In this document: positions 1 to 9,437 of the stretch, one piece after another
How the letters are laid out: each line of letters opens with the position of its first letter
Position numbering within the stretch: position 1 is the stretch's first letter
DNA from: Atopobiaceae bacterium
GTDB taxonomy: Bacteria; Actinomycetota; Coriobacteriia; Coriobacteriales; Atopobiaceae
DNA length: 64,000 bases
Direction: 5' to 3'
NCBI GenBank assembly: GCA_022655215.1
Contig: JALCUE010000001.1
Coordinates: 186,001-250,000, forward strand
Program-made: the position numbers and the translations under genes
The notes under the pieces: model-generated
Told to the model about the DNA's origin: nothing
The model's database searches: none
Seen by the model: the letters and a program-made list of their open reading frames with translations, nothing else

Positions 1-1
1 T

Positions 2-502
2 GTCGATGCCATAGTGAACGCGGCCAACAGGACGCTGCTGGGTGGTGGGGGAGTCGACGGGGCGATACACCGCGCCGCCGGCCCCGGCCTCCTGGAGGAG
101 TGCCGGGCGCTCGGCGGATGCGACACGGGGGACGCGAGGCTCACGGGTGCCCATGACATCATCTGGGCCAGGCACATCGTCCACACGGTGGGTCCGGTGT
201 GGTCCGCGGCCCGATCCGAGACCTGCTCGGAGCAGCTCGCCTCATGCTACGAGCGGTCGTGCCAGGTCGCCTTCGACGCCGGTGACCACTCCATCGCCTT
301 CCCGGCCATCAGCTGCGGCGTCTACGGATATCCCTTCGAGGACGCGTTCGAGGTGGCCCTCGCGTGCGTGTGCAGGTGGGAGGACCGTCTCGACCGCATC
401 GTGCTGGCGATGTTCCTCGACGAGGAGTTCGCCTCCGCGGTCGAGATCGCGCGTGACCGCCGTGAGGTCACGCTCGGGGATGGCGTGGCGACGCTGGGCT
501 AG
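2..502 (+). CDS. Macrodomain (ADP-ribose-binding) protein, 5' end cut by window
   Basis: The gene enters from the left edge, so its true start is outside the window; the frame is open from base 2. The visible part begins inside the macrodomain core, with the typical DAIVNAAN stretch followed by LLGGGGVDGAIHRAAG, the loop that binds the distal ribose and pyrophosphate of ADP-ribose. Further on, the HTVGPVW and AFPAISCGVYGYP segments are the usual later macrodomain strands. Proteins of this MacroD/YmdB type bind or hydrolyse ADP-ribose, O-acetyl-ADP-ribose or mono-ADP-ribosylated proteins in the cytosol. The family is clear; the substrate is not. The next gene follows after a short gap on the same strand and could be co-transcribed. 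Confidence 0.9.
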   Translation, partial: VDAIVNAANRTLLGGGGVDGAIHRAAGPGLLEECRALGGCDTGDARLTGAHDIIWARHIVHTVGPVWSAARSETCSEQLASCYERSCQVAFDAGDHSIAFPAISCGVYGYPFEDAFEVALACVCRWEDRLDRIVLAMFLDEEFASAVEIARDRREVTLGDGVATLG

Positions 503-589
503 CTCGCGGCCCCTGTGGGGTACAGTCTTGTCTGCATGAACCTCGCGACCGCATCCCGGTCGCATGACGATGAGCGGGAGCGACACGCC

Positions 590-1270
590 ATGGACAGCAG
601 CAAGACCATCGATTTCGTATGTCCCACCTGCGGGGCCCATGAGCAGGTCGACTGCTGGGAGAGCCTCACCGCCGAGCGCGAGCCGGACGCCGCGAAGCAG
701 CTCCTGGCCGGCACCCTCTTCCGCCATGCCTGTGCGAGTTGCGGGGCCATCTGCGAGCTGGACCACTCCCTGCTCTACAAGGACCTCGCGCATCGTGCGA
801 TGGTCTACTACCTGCCCGGAGCCGACGAGGCGGCCCGCGCGGTCGAGCAGTTCCGTCGCCTGGACGAGGCCGACGCCGCCACGGATGCCCCGAAGCACCT
901 CGTGCGCCGCGTTGTCACCACCCACGCCGACCTCGCCGAGAAGGCGCGGGTTCTCTTCTGGGGTCTCGATGACCGCGTGATCGAGGTGCTGAAGCCGGTG
1001 GGAGAGGCCATGATCCGCGACCAGCACCCCGGGATAGACGTGAGCGGCCTCACCTTCGAGGGGGTCAGGACGGACGAGGAGACCGGTGACGGCGAGAAGC
1101 TCGCCTTCGAGATCCACGGCTCGCAGACGCTCTCGATCGACATCCCGCGCGAGTACTACGACAACATCGTCGCCGATGACGTCATGCGCTCCCGCATGGA
1201 GGGGGCGCCCTCCTACGTGATCGACCGTGACTGGGCCATGGGGGTCGTCGAGGTGTTCGACGCCGAGTAG
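590..1270 (+). CDS. CpXC domain zinc-binding protein
   Basis: The protein has 226 residues. Near the N-terminus is a CPTCG pair and about 45 residues later a CASCG pair, giving a four-cysteine zinc site of the CpXC type, a domain of unknown function. The remainder is acidic with no membrane segment, so it is probably cytosolic. I chose the ATG at 590 because GGGAG lies about 9 bases upstream and the recognisable domain starts directly after it; an ATG at 536 is possible. The 3' end overlaps the oppositely oriented PucR-type regulator by 58 bases. The domain is fairly clear but no reaction can be assigned. Confidence 0.8.
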   Translation: MDSSKTIDFVCPTCGAHEQVDCWESLTAEREPDAAKQLLAGTLFRHACASCGAICELDHSLLYKDLAHRAMVYYLPGADEAARAVEQFRRLDEADAATDAPKHLVRRVVTTHADLAEKARVLFWGLDDRVIEVLKPVGEAMIRDQHPGIDVSGLTFEGVRTDEETGDGEKLAFEIHGSQTLSIDIPREYYDNIVADDVMRSRMEGAPSYVIDRDWAMGVVEVFDAE

Positions 1271-2565
1271 AGCCCGGTCCTGCAGGAGTAGGCCTCCGAC
1301 CTCATGATCATGCAGCTCAGGAGATGGCCCGCCACCATGTGCGCGTCATGCGGGTCGAGCCCGAACAGCTCCTGGATGCGCTCCAGCCGGTACCGCACGG
1401 TATTGCGATGCACGCACAGTGCGCAGGCGGCCTCGCTCGCGTTGCCCCCGCAGGACAGCACCTGGTAGAACGTCTCGAGGTACCACGTGTGGTGCGCCGC
1501 GTCGTAGTGGGCCATGTCCCTGACCCCGCGGCTGCAGTAGCCCTCGCGCTCGCTTGCGGGGATGTGGTCGATGAGGTCGAGGAGCTTGACGTCCTCGTAG
1601 CGCGCCAGGTTGCCCTGCCTCCTGTCCGCGTCGGCGCGCGACAGCGCGAAGAGGGCCTGGCGTTGGTGGTCCTTAAGCGAGAACAGCTCGCTGAACGTGT
1701 CCGAGATGCCCAGCACGAGTCCGTGCGCGTCGAGGTAGGTGGACAGGCGGGCGTCACCCTCGACGTCCACCTCCGGATGCGAGCTGCGGTCGAACAGGAT
1801 GGTGAGCACACCGCTCTCCACGACGATCACGGCGCCCGGGAAGAACGAGAGCAGCTGGTCCTTGAACGTGTCGGGGCCTGCGTTGAAGCTCAACAGGTCG
1901 TGGACGTTCAGGCACGCGACGAGGTAGTCGGCCGAGCGGTCGAGCTCCGTGCCACGGATCATCTCGAGGAAGTGGAGACGGTCGACGTACTCTCCGTTGA
2001 TGAGCGAGAGGACCACGTCCTCCCGTCGACCCTCATCGGCTCCCACAGAGCTCGTGCGACGGACGGAGATCTCCTTGGCGAGGATGCTCGCGACGAGCGC
2101 GTAGTCCGCGTCGGCATGGTCGTCCAGCGCGGTCTCGCATTCCGCGACGTTGAGGTAGCCCATGAGGTGGCCTTGGTAGCTCATCTTGAAGAAGCGCCTT
2201 CGCCATCGCGAGATCTGGTCGACCGTGATCCGCTCGAGGCGGTCTCCTCTTACGGGGTCGGTGAGGTCGTCCCAGTTGTTCAGGGTGGCGGCGAACTCGA
2301 GCGTGATGTAGCCGCGATCGACGGCGTTGCGCCAGATGGGATCGGGGACCTCGTGGGCCTTCGAGTGGGTGACGATGCTGAACGAGCTCGTGATCACGGT
2401 CACGGGGTTCATGAGGAAGTCCGCGCATGCATCGGATATCACGTCCATGTCGTCCGTGGCGACCGCACGCTCTATGAGCTGGGTCCTCGCGTCCGACACT
2501 GCGAGGCAGGCCGCGGGGACCGACAGTGACGTCGCGTCGGGACCCTTCCGGTTGTCCACATCCAT
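1213..2565 (-). CDS. PucR/CdaR-family transcriptional regulator
   Basis: About 450 residues. The C-terminal part carries the PucR/CdaR-type helix-turn-helix: a GGNASEAACALCVHRNTVRYR segment followed by RLERIQELFG. The middle resembles the GGDEF-like domain that precedes this helix-turn-helix in CdaR relatives, and the N-terminal third is a presumed sensor. The ATG at 2565 has AAGGTGG just upstream; a TTG at 2592 is less likely. The gene is divergent from an SDR dehydrogenase and a KdgT-type permease, with an 8-bp palindrome between them, so it probably controls sugar-acid use in answer to a substrate. The effector is inferred from the neighbours only. Its 3' end overlaps the CpXC gene on the other strand. 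Confidence 0.85.
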   Translation of the reverse strand: MDVDNRKGPDATSLSVPAACLAVSDARTQLIERAVATDDMDVISDACADFLMNPVTVITSSFSIVTHSKAHEVPDPIWRNAVDRGYITLEFAATLNNWDDLTDPVRGDRLERITVDQISRWRRRFFKMSYQGHLMGYLNVAECETALDDHADADYALVASILAKEISVRRTSSVGADEGRREDVVLSLINGEYVDRLHFLEMIRGTELDRSADYLVACLNVHDLLSFNAGPDTFKDQLLSFFPGAVIVVESGVLTILFDRSSHPEVDVEGDARLSTYLDAHGLVLGISDTFSELFSLKDHQRQALFALSRADADRRQGNLARYEDVKLLDLIDHIPASEREGYCSRGVRDMAHYDAAHHTWYLETFYQVLSCGGNASEAACALCVHRNTVRYRLERIQELFGLDPHDAHMVAGHLLSCMIMRSEAYSCRTGLYSASNTSTTPMAQSRSIT

Positions 2566-2704
2566 GGCATCCACCTTGTCATATTTGCACAATCGATGCG
2601 CAATACTTCTTCGCGACGTCCATAGAATACGCCTACTTGACTATCTATCCTAGGTCATATAGCGAGACCAGTTCAATCCATATACGTTCCTTAACAGGGG
2701 GAAT

Positions 2705-2726
2705 CATGACCCTTTGGTGGGTCATG
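2705..2726. promoter_or_regulatory. Perfect inverted repeat between PucR-type regulator and SDR gene, candidate operator
   Basis: CATGACCC and GGGTCATG form a perfect 8-bp inverted repeat with a 6-base spacer. It lies in the 209-base divergent region, about 50 bases before the SDR start. No T-run follows, so an operator is more likely than a terminator. The bound factor (the adjacent PucR-type protein) is inferred from position. Confidence 0.5.
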
Positions 2727-2774
2727 TCGAACGTTCTTGATATGTGCGTCAAGCACAACGAAGAGAGGAGCACC

Positions 2775-3527
2775 ATGTTCGACTTCAAGGGCAAGACCGT
2801 CGTCATCACCGGAGGCTCGCGTGGCATCGGGTTCGAGGTGGCCAAGGGCGTCGTCGAGGGCGGCGGCCATGTCGTCATCCTGAGCCGCACCGAGGGCAAC
2901 GGCCATGCCGCCGTCGAGAAGCTCGGGGCTGCCAACGCCGACTGGTACCAGGTCGACCTGGGCGACCACGAGAGCATCGATGCCACCATGGACAAGGTGT
3001 TCGCGGACTTCGACCGCATCGACGTCTGCGTCAACTCCGGCGGCGTCATCGCCAAGTCCAAGTTCGAGGACGTCTCCTATGACGAGTGGGAGCGCACCAT
3101 CCGCGTGAACCTCACCGGCACGTTCGCGGTCTGCTCCAAGGTCTACAAGTACTTCATGGCCAAGGGCGGCGGCCGCATCGTCAACGTCAGCTCCGTGGCC
3201 GGCAAGATCGGCGGCGGCCTTCTCGGCACCGCGGCCTATGCCTCCAGCAAGGCCGGCGTGAACGGCCTCACCAAGGCCCTCGCCAAGGAGGGCGGCAAGT
3301 ATCACATCTCCGCCAACGCCGTGTGCCCGAGCTTCACGCACACCGAGATGACCAAGGACCTCTCCGCCGATCCCGACAAGAACGCCCGCGTCATCGCCAT
3401 GATCCCGCTGGGCCGTCCCGCCGAGGCCTCCGAGCCCGCGCAGATGATCCTGTTCTTCGCCTCCGAGGCCGCGAGCTTCGTGAACGGCGAGATCGGCGAC
3501 TGCGACGGCGGCATCGTCCTCGACTAG
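2775..3527 (+). CDS. SDR-family NAD(P)-dependent oxidoreductase
   Basis: A 250-residue classical short-chain dehydrogenase. The nucleotide-binding motif TGGSRGIG is at residues 12-19. The catalytic SSVAGK serine region and YASSK tyrosine/lysine motif are present, and the usual NNAG is NSGG. The ATG at 2775 has GAGAGGAG five bases upstream. It is 58 bases ahead of a KdgT-type permease and probably shares its transcript. This pairing suggests oxidation or reduction of a sugar acid such as 2-deoxy- or 2-keto-gluconate (KduD or gluconate-5-dehydrogenase type), but the SDR fold alone does not settle the substrate, and a 3-oxoacyl-ACP-reductase-like role cannot be excluded. Confidence 0.88.
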   Translation: MFDFKGKTVVITGGSRGIGFEVAKGVVEGGGHVVILSRTEGNGHAAVEKLGAANADWYQVDLGDHESIDATMDKVFADFDRIDVCVNSGGVIAKSKFEDVSYDEWERTIRVNLTGTFAVCSKVYKYFMAKGGGRIVNVSSVAGKIGGGLLGTAAYASSKAGVNGLTKALAKEGGKYHISANAVCPSFTHTEMTKDLSADPDKNARVIAMIPLGRPAEASEPAQMILFFASEAASFVNGEIGDCDGGIVLD

Positions 3528-3585
3528 CGAACCCGACGCCCATGCCCCGTCGGGCGCGGGCGAACCTCATGAAAGGAACCACGAC

Positions 3586-4605
3586 ATGTCCGATACCACG
3601 GCGACTGCCGTAGAGAAGAGCGCCGAGGAGCCCAAGGAGGGCTTCTTCAAGAAGCTCGGCAAGATCCCCGGAGCCAACATCCTCGTCCCGCTTCTCTCGG
3701 CCTGCATCATCAACACGTTCTTCCCCCAGGTGTTCGCCCTGGGCAGCTTCACCACGGCCATGACAACCAACGGCTCCGGCGCGCTCGTCGGCGCGTTCCT
3801 GCTCATCGTGGGCACGACCATCTCGTTCAAGTCAGCTCCCAAGGCGGCGGCCCGCGGCGCGATCATCATCATCACGAAGGTCGTCTTCTGCGTGGCCCTC
3901 GCCATGATCGTGCTGTTCGCCTGCAACGACAACCTGCTGGGCCTCTCGTCCATGGTCATCCTCGCGGCCTGCTCCGGGGCGAACAACGCCATGTACGCCG
4001 GCCTCATGGGCGACTACGGCTCCGAGACCGAGCGCGGCGCGGTGGCCATCACCACGCTCATCGTCGGCCCCCCGGTGACCATGATCGCCCTGGGCGCGGC
4101 CGGCCAGGCCCCCATCGGCTGGAGCCTCCTCGGTGCGGTGCTGCCCATCGTCGTGGGCATCATCCTCGGCAACTGCTTCCCCAGCCTCAAGGCGACGCTG
4201 TCCAAGGCGCTCTCCGGCATCATCATCATCGTGTTCTTCGCCATGGGCTCCACGATGACGCTCGGCCAGATCGTCAACGCGGGCCTTCCCGGCATCCTGC
4301 TCGGCGTGATCTGCTCGGTGGGCGGCGCGGTCATCAACATCACGGCCGACCGTCTCACCGGCGGCACGGGCGTCGCGGGTGCCGCCATCTCGAGCTGCGC
4401 CGGCGCCAACGTGGCCACGCCCGCGGCCATGGCCTCCGTGAACGCGGCCAAGTACGGCGGCGACATCCTCGCCACCGCCACGGCTCAGGTCGCCGCCTGC
4501 GCCATCGTGACCGCGATCCTCACGCCCCTCATCACCTCGTGGGCCTACAAGCGCTTCGAGGGCGACGGGGCCAAGGGTGCCCAGACCGCCAAGGCCGAGG
4601 CGTAG
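3586..4605 (+). CDS. 2-keto-3-deoxygluconate permease-family transporter
   Basis: A 339-residue integral membrane protein with about ten hydrophobic segments and many small residues, resembling KdgT throughout. Characteristic stretches include the GAFLLIVGTTI region, AACSGANNAMY, and a late GAAISSCAGANVATPAAMA loop. KdgT proteins import 2-keto-3-deoxygluconate with protons, so this would bring sugar-acid breakdown products through the cytoplasmic membrane. The start has AAAGGA about eight bases upstream. It follows the SDR gene closely and is followed by a hairpin terminator, so the two likely form one operon under the divergent regulator. The exact substrate is inferred. Confidence 0.85.
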   Translation: MSDTTATAVEKSAEEPKEGFFKKLGKIPGANILVPLLSACIINTFFPQVFALGSFTTAMTTNGSGALVGAFLLIVGTTISFKSAPKAAARGAIIIITKVVFCVALAMIVLFACNDNLLGLSSMVILAACSGANNAMYAGLMGDYGSETERGAVAITTLIVGPPVTMIALGAAGQAPIGWSLLGAVLPIVVGIILGNCFPSLKATLSKALSGIIIIVFFAMGSTMTLGQIVNAGLPGILLGVICSVGGAVINITADRLTGGTGVAGAAISSCAGANVATPAAMASVNAAKYGGDILATATAQVAACAIVTAILTPLITSWAYKRFEGDGAKGAQTAKAEA

Positions 4606-4640
4606 GGTCCGCCCTGCTCCCCAGCTCGCCTCACATGGAA

Positions 4641-4672
4641 GGCCCCGGGCACGCAGTCGCGCGTCCGGGGCC
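4641..4672. terminator. Hairpin terminator between convergent genes
   Basis: GGCCCCGG...ACGC pairs with GCGTCCGGGGCC, with a two-base bulge (GC) and a six-base loop. It lies between the converging kdgT-like and acylphosphatase genes and could serve both. The following bases are pyrimidine-rich (TCGTCCTC) but not a pure T-run. Confidence 0.6.
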
Positions 4673-4698
4673 TCGTCCTCTACCGTGGCCCCGTGGTC

Positions 4699-5061
4699 TC
4701 AGTAGCGGATCTGGAACTCCCTCTCGCTGGCGTCGAGGTCCATCTCGCGCACGTCGGATATGACGGGCACCATGTGGAACTGCCGATAGGTGTCCACGAT
4801 GTCGTTCCTGAGACGGGCGAGGGCATCGGGCGAGCCCTGCACCTCCATCTCCACCGTGCCGTCGTCGAGGTTGCGCACCCAGCCGGTCACGTGGAGGCGC
4901 ACCGCGAGCCTCTGGACGTTCCAGCGGAAGCCCACGCCCTGGACCTGGCCCTCGTAGAGGAGGTGCCTGCGCACGGCGTCCTCGGCGAGCGGCGCGGGCG
5001 CGGTCTCGTCCGCATCGTCCGCCTCGCCCCGTCCCTGCGTGCGCCTTCTGCCGAACAGCAT
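4699..5061 (-). CDS. Acylphosphatase
   Basis: A 120-residue protein with an acylphosphatase domain at its C-terminal end: GQVQGVGFRW holds the phosphate-binding loop and catalytic arginine, and GWVRNLDDGTVE holds the catalytic asparagine. The enzyme hydrolyses carboxyl-phosphate bonds such as those of acetyl phosphate or 1,3-bisphosphoglycerate. The first 30 or so residues are a charged, poorly conserved extension. I chose the ATG at 5061, preceded by GAGAGGGGA; an in-frame ATG at 5091 lacks a ribosome site. The gene is alone on the minus strand, divergent from the ABC transporter genes. Confidence 0.88.
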   Translation of the reverse strand: MLFGRRRTQGRGEADDADETAPAPLAEDAVRRHLLYEGQVQGVGFRWNVQRLAVRLHVTGWVRNLDDGTVEMEVQGSPDALARLRNDIVDTYRQFHMVPVISDVREMDLDASEREFQIRY

Positions 5062-5220
5062 CCTCGTCCCCTCTCGTCGTCGTCTCCCCATGATGTACCC
5101 AGAGGGGGCCTCGGGTCGTGCCGTTCGTGGGGACATGTCCGCCGACGCCATCCCGTGGGACTCCGGCGCCCCGGTATCGGGCACAATCGTATGCAAGGGA
5201 GCCATGCAGGGAGGAGCCGA

Positions 5221-5922
5221 ATGGCCTTCGTCGAGTTCAAGGACGTCCGCAAGGTCTATCACATGGGGGAGGTCGAGGTCGCCGCCGTCGACGGCATGGA
5301 CTTCACCATCGAGGAGGGCGAGCTCGTGGTGATAGTCGGGCCGTCAGGTGCCGGCAAGACCACCGTCCTCAACATGTTGGGCGGCATGGACTCATGCACC
5401 TCCGGCACCATCGTCCTCGACGGGCGCGAGGTCAGCTCGTTCGACGAACGCGAGCTCACGATGTACCGTCGCTACGACATCGGCTTCGTCTTCCAGTTCT
5501 ACAACCTCGTCCAGAACCTCACCGCTCTCGAGAACGTCGAGCTGGCAAGCCAGATCTGCAAGGACCCGCTTCCCGCCGGGGAGGTGCTGTCCGAGGTGGG
5601 CCTCGCCAAGCGCGAGGACAACTTCCCCGCGCAGCTGTCGGGTGGCGAGCAGCAGCGCGTGGCCATAGCCCGTGCTCTCGCCAAGAACCCCAAGCTCCTC
5701 CTCTGCGACGAGCCCACGGGCGCGCTCGACTACCACACCGGCAAGCAGATCCTGAAACTCCTCCAGGACACCTGCCACGAGCGTGGCCGCACCGTCGCCA
5801 TCGTCACGCACAACCAGGCGTTCTGTGACATAGCCGATCGCGTCATCCACATCCACGAGGGGCGTGCCACCTCGGTCGAGACGAACGCGTGTCCCGTGGA
5901 CGCGAGCACGGTCGAATGGTGA
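5221..5922 (+). CDS. ABC transporter ATP-binding protein (MacB/LolD type)
   Basis: A 233-residue ABC ATPase. Walker A (GPSGAGKTT) is near residue 40, the signature LSGGEQQR near residue 140, and Walker B LLLCDEP near residue 160, followed by TGALD and the H-loop THN. The length and TGALD wording are typical of ATPases that pair with FtsX/MacB-type permeases. GGAGGAG lies before the ATG at 5221. The partner permease starts eight bases after the stop. The pair most likely works as a mechanotransmission-type exporter or membrane-remodelling complex; the cargo is unknown. Confidence 0.93.
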   Translation: MAFVEFKDVRKVYHMGEVEVAAVDGMDFTIEEGELVVIVGPSGAGKTTVLNMLGGMDSCTSGTIVLDGREVSSFDERELTMYRRYDIGFVFQFYNLVQNLTALENVELASQICKDPLPAGEVLSEVGLAKREDNFPAQLSGGEQQRVAIARALAKNPKLLLCDEPTGALDYHTGKQILKLLQDTCHERGRTVAIVTHNQAFCDIADRVIHIHEGRATSVETNACPVDASTVEW

Positions 5923-5930
5923 GGTGAGCG

Positions 5931-8900
5931 GTGGCACGTCGCGGCCCACATAACGCCTTCCGCACGGAGATCGTCCGGTCCATCACCGGCTCGATCGGCC
6001 GCTTCCTGGCGATCGCGGGAATCGTGGCCTTGGGCTGCGGCTTCTATGCCGGCCTCAACATGTGCGGTCCCGACATGCGCTCCGATGCCGACGAGTTCTA
6101 CGACGGCACGAACCTCTACGACATCCAGCTCGTCTCCACGCTGGGCTTCTCCGACGAGGCCGTCTCCGACATCGCCGGCGTCGACGGCGTGGAGGCCGTG
6201 CAGCCCGGCTATTCGACCGACGTGATGGCGAGCCTGGGAGGGGAGCAGTACGCCGTCCGCCTCTCGAGCCTGCCGACGGATGCGGCCAATGCCTCCACCT
6301 GCACGGATGGCATCCACGTCCAGTCGGATGACGACTCCTACATGAACCGGCCCGTGCTCCAGGAGGGTCGCTGGCCCACGGCCAAGGGCGAGTGCGTGCT
6401 CTCGGCCGACAAGGTGACGGGTGGGATCTCCGTGGGCGACACCGTCGAGGTGCTCTACGGCTCGGACGACCTCGACGGCACGCTCGACGTGCGCACCTAC
6501 ACCATCGTGGGACTCGTCAGCTCGAGTTCCTACGTCTGCAGCACCAGCCTGGGATCCACCACGCTGGGGAGCGGTCTTCTCGGCCAGTACATGTACGTGA
6601 GCCCCGACAACTTCTCCGCGGACGCGCCCTACACCGAGGTCTTCGTGAAGGCGTCGGGCGCTCAGGCCCTCGACGCGACGAGCAACGCCTACCAGGACCG
6701 CGTGGACGAGGTCAAGTCGAACATCGAGGCCGCCGTCCCGGGGATCGCCCAGGACCGCTTCGACGAGGTCAAGGGAGACGCCCAGTCGACGCTCGACGAC
6801 AAGAAGGCCGAGTTCGACAGCGAGAAGACCGATGCGTATGCCCAGCTCGACGATGCCAAGTCCCAGCTCGATGACGCGAAGGCCACGCTCGACGACAGCC
6901 AGGCGCAGATCGATGACGGATGGGCCTCCTACGAGGACGGCGTGAGCCAGCTGGCTCAGAAGAGGTCCGACACCTACGCCCAGCTCGACGACGCGCAGGC
7001 CACCCTGGACGAGAAGAGCTCCCAGCTCGACGACGCCTATGACCAGCTGCTCGCGTCGGCGGGCGACGAGAACGCCTACCAGAGCGCGCTCGCCAGCTGG
7101 CAGAGCGGCTGGGACCAGGTGGAGGACGGCCTCACGCAGGCTCGGACGGGTCTTGCGAAGGCGCAGTCCACGCTCGAGGACCTGGAGGACCTCAAGAGCA
7201 AGCTCGATGCCGTGGAGGCCGCGATCGCCCAGACCACCGACCCCACCACGCTCGCTCAGCTCGAGGGCCAGAAGACCCAGCTCGAGGAGGGGATCGCCCA
7301 GATCGCGCAAGGTGTGGGCGCGAGCGACTACGACGGCGCCGTGACCGCGCTCGACACGTCGATCGCATCCACGCAGTCGACCATCTCCGGGCTCGAGGAC
7401 ACCGAGTCCACGCTCAAGTCCACCAAGGACTCGCTCGACACATGGAAGTCGAGCCTCGACCAGATCTCTGACGGACGCTCCCAGGTGGAGCAGGGCTACT
7501 CGAGTCTCGCCGATGAGCGCGCCTCGGCCATAGCCCAGCTCGACGAGGCCCAGGCCACGCTCGACTCCTCCCACGACACGCTGGTCTCGTCCCAAGAGCA
7601 GGTGGACGAGGGTCGCTCCGAGTACGAGGACAACCTCGCCACCTACGAGCAGAGCCGCTCCGACGCCGACAAGCGCTTCTCCGACGCCCAGGCCGACATC
7701 GACGAGGCCCAGACCGAGATCGACCAGATCGAGTTCCCCGACATCTACACGCTCGACCGCACGCAGAACTACGGCTGCGCCTCCCATCAGTCCGACTCCG
7801 AGCGCATCGACAACATCGCGGCCGTGTTCCCGCTGTTCTTCTTCCTGGTGGCCGCATTGGTGAGCCTCACCACCATGACGCGCATGGTGGAGGACGAGCG
7901 CGTCCAGATCGGCACGTACAAGGCGCTGGGATACTCCACGGCGCGCATCTCGGCCAAGTACCTCGTCTACGCCGCGGTCGCCTCGGTCGCGGGCGGCGTG
8001 GTCGGCCTTCTCGTCCTCACGCAGGTCCTGCCCGTCGTGGTGATCGACGCCTACGGGATCATCTACAACATCCCGCTCGAGTCGTTCCCGCTGGGCATCG
8101 ACCCGGGGCTTGCCGTGGGCACGATCGGAATCGGCGTCGGCATCACGCTTCTGGCCACGTTCGGTGCGGTATGGGCGTCGCTTCGCGAGACCCCCGCCGC
8201 GCTCATGCAGCCGCGCGCCCCCAAGGCGGGCAAGCGCATCCTCCTGGAGCGCATCCGCCCGCTGTGGAGGCGTATGTCCTTCACGTGGAAGGTCACGTTC
8301 CGCAATCTCTTCCGCTACAAGAAGCGCCTGCTCATGACCGTCATCGGCATTGCCGGGTGCACGGGACTGCTGCTCACGGGCCTGGGCATCAGGGACGCCA
8401 TCTGGGACATCATCGACAACCAGTTCGATGACATCTTCCATTACGAGACCACCATCACGCTGGACGACTCCGCCACGAGCTCCGACGTGGCGGGCGTGGT
8501 CGACTACCTCTCGTCCACGGGCGACGTCTCCTCGCAGGCGCGCTCGCAGTCGGTGAACATGCAGGTGGGAAGCGACACGCATGACGCCACGGCGGTCCAG
8601 GTGAGCGTCCCCATGGACTACGACTCCTTCTCGCAGATGGTCACCTTCCGCACGCGGCTGGGACACGACCCCATCACGCTCGACGACGATTCCGTGATCA
8701 TCTCCGAGAAGCTTGCCACCACGTTGGGGGTGGGCGAGGGAGACACCATCAAGCTGTACGACCAGGACAAGATCGGCAACGCCACGGGTGACGGGCATGA
8801 GCTCACGATCACGGGCGTGATGGAGAACTACATCGGGGACCTGCTCTACCTGGGGCACGACGCCTATGCCTCGGTCTCGGAGACCGAGCCCACGTACTCG

Positions 8901-9437
8901 ACCATCTACGCCTCCGTGGCCAACGACACCACGGAGCGCGAATCCATCTCGTCCCACCTCCAGGACACGGCCCATGTGAACACGATCGTCTTCATCGACG
9001 AGACGATCGACATGTACCGCACCATGCTCTCCAGCGTGAACGTGATCATGGTGGTTCTGGTGGTGGCTGCCGCGGCCCTGGCGTTCATCGTCCTCTACGA
9101 CCTCACCAACATCAACATCGCCGAGAGGCAGAGGGAGATAGCGACGCTCAAGGTGCTCGGCTTCACGCCGCGCGAGGTCGACTCCTACATCTATCGCGAG
9201 ACCATATTGCTCACCTGCATAGGGGCCGCGGCGGGTCTTGGCGCAGGTGTCCTCATGGAGGGCTTCTGCGTGGTGACGGCCGAGGTGAATCGCGTGATGT
9301 TCGGCCGTATCATCCATCCGGCGAGCTTCGTGGCCGCCTTCGCGCTCACGCTCCTGTTCGCGGCGGTGGTCCTTCTGGCCATGCGTCGCAAGCTCCGTGA
9401 CATCGACATGGTTGAGAGCCTGAAGTCCGTGGAGTAG
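5931..9437 (+). CDS. FtsX-family ABC permease with long extracytoplasmic coiled coil
   Basis: A 1168-residue permease. One membrane segment lies near residues 20-38, then an outer domain, then a very long coiled coil at about residues 275-600 built from repeats such as AQLDDAKSQLDDA. A first FtsX domain follows at about 620-755 (TM stretch FPLFFFLVAALVSL), another outer domain, and a second FtsX domain at about 1025-1160. The start is GTG, just after a GAGGTGAG ribosome site. The ATPase gene immediately upstream is its partner. Large coiled coils of this kind in FtsX/MacB relatives reach across the cell wall. Function is probably export, envelope stress or toxic-peptide handling; the substrate is unknown. 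Confidence 0.9.
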   Translation: MARRGPHNAFRTEIVRSITGSIGRFLAIAGIVALGCGFYAGLNMCGPDMRSDADEFYDGTNLYDIQLVSTLGFSDEAVSDIAGVDGVEAVQPGYSTDVMASLGGEQYAVRLSSLPTDAANASTCTDGIHVQSDDDSYMNRPVLQEGRWPTAKGECVLSADKVTGGISVGDTVEVLYGSDDLDGTLDVRTYTIVGLVSSSSYVCSTSLGSTTLGSGLLGQYMYVSPDNFSADAPYTEVFVKASGAQALDATSNAYQDRVDEVKSNIEAAVPGIAQDRFDEVKGDAQSTLDDKKAEFDSEKTDAYAQLDDAKSQLDDAKATLDDSQAQIDDGWASYEDGVSQLAQKRSDTYAQLDDAQATLDEKSSQLDDAYDQLLASAGDENAYQSALASWQSGWDQVEDGLTQARTGLAKAQSTLEDLEDLKSKLDAVEAAIAQTTDPTTLAQLEGQKTQLEEGIAQIAQGVGASDYDGAVTALDTSIASTQSTISGLEDTESTLKSTKDSLDTWKSSLDQISDGRSQVEQGYSSLADERASAIAQLDEAQATLDSSHDTLVSSQEQVDEGRSEYEDNLATYEQSRSDADKRFSDAQADIDEAQTEIDQIEFPDIYTLDRTQNYGCASHQSDSERIDNIAAVFPLFFFLVAALVSLTTMTRMVEDERVQIGTYKALGYSTARISAKYLVYAAVASVAGGVVGLLVLTQVLPVVVIDAYGIIYNIPLESFPLGIDPGLAVGTIGIGVGITLLATFGAVWASLRETPAALMQPRAPKAGKRILLERIRPLWRRMSFTWKVTFRNLFRYKKRLLMTVIGIAGCTGLLLTGLGIRDAIWDIIDNQFDDIFHYETTITLDDSATSSDVAGVVDYLSSTGDVSSQARSQSVNMQVGSDTHDATAVQVSVPMDYDSFSQMVTFRTRLGHDPITLDDDSVIISEKLATTLGVGEGDTIKLYDQDKIGNATGDGHELTITGVMENYIGDLLYLGHDAYASVSETEPTYSTIYASVANDTTERESISSHLQDTAHVNTIVFIDETIDMYRTMLSSVNVIMVVLVVAAAALAFIVLYDLTNINIAERQREIATLKVLGFTPREVDSYIYRETILLTCIGAAAGLGAGVLMEGFCVVTAEVNRVMFGRIIHPASFVAAFALTLLFAAVVLLAMRRKLRDIDMVESLKSVE

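Noticed and set aside
6750..7735. Repeated DNA words in the permease, considered as a CRISPR or satellite
   Set aside because: The repeats are codon-phased heptad-like LDDAQ units inside an open frame.
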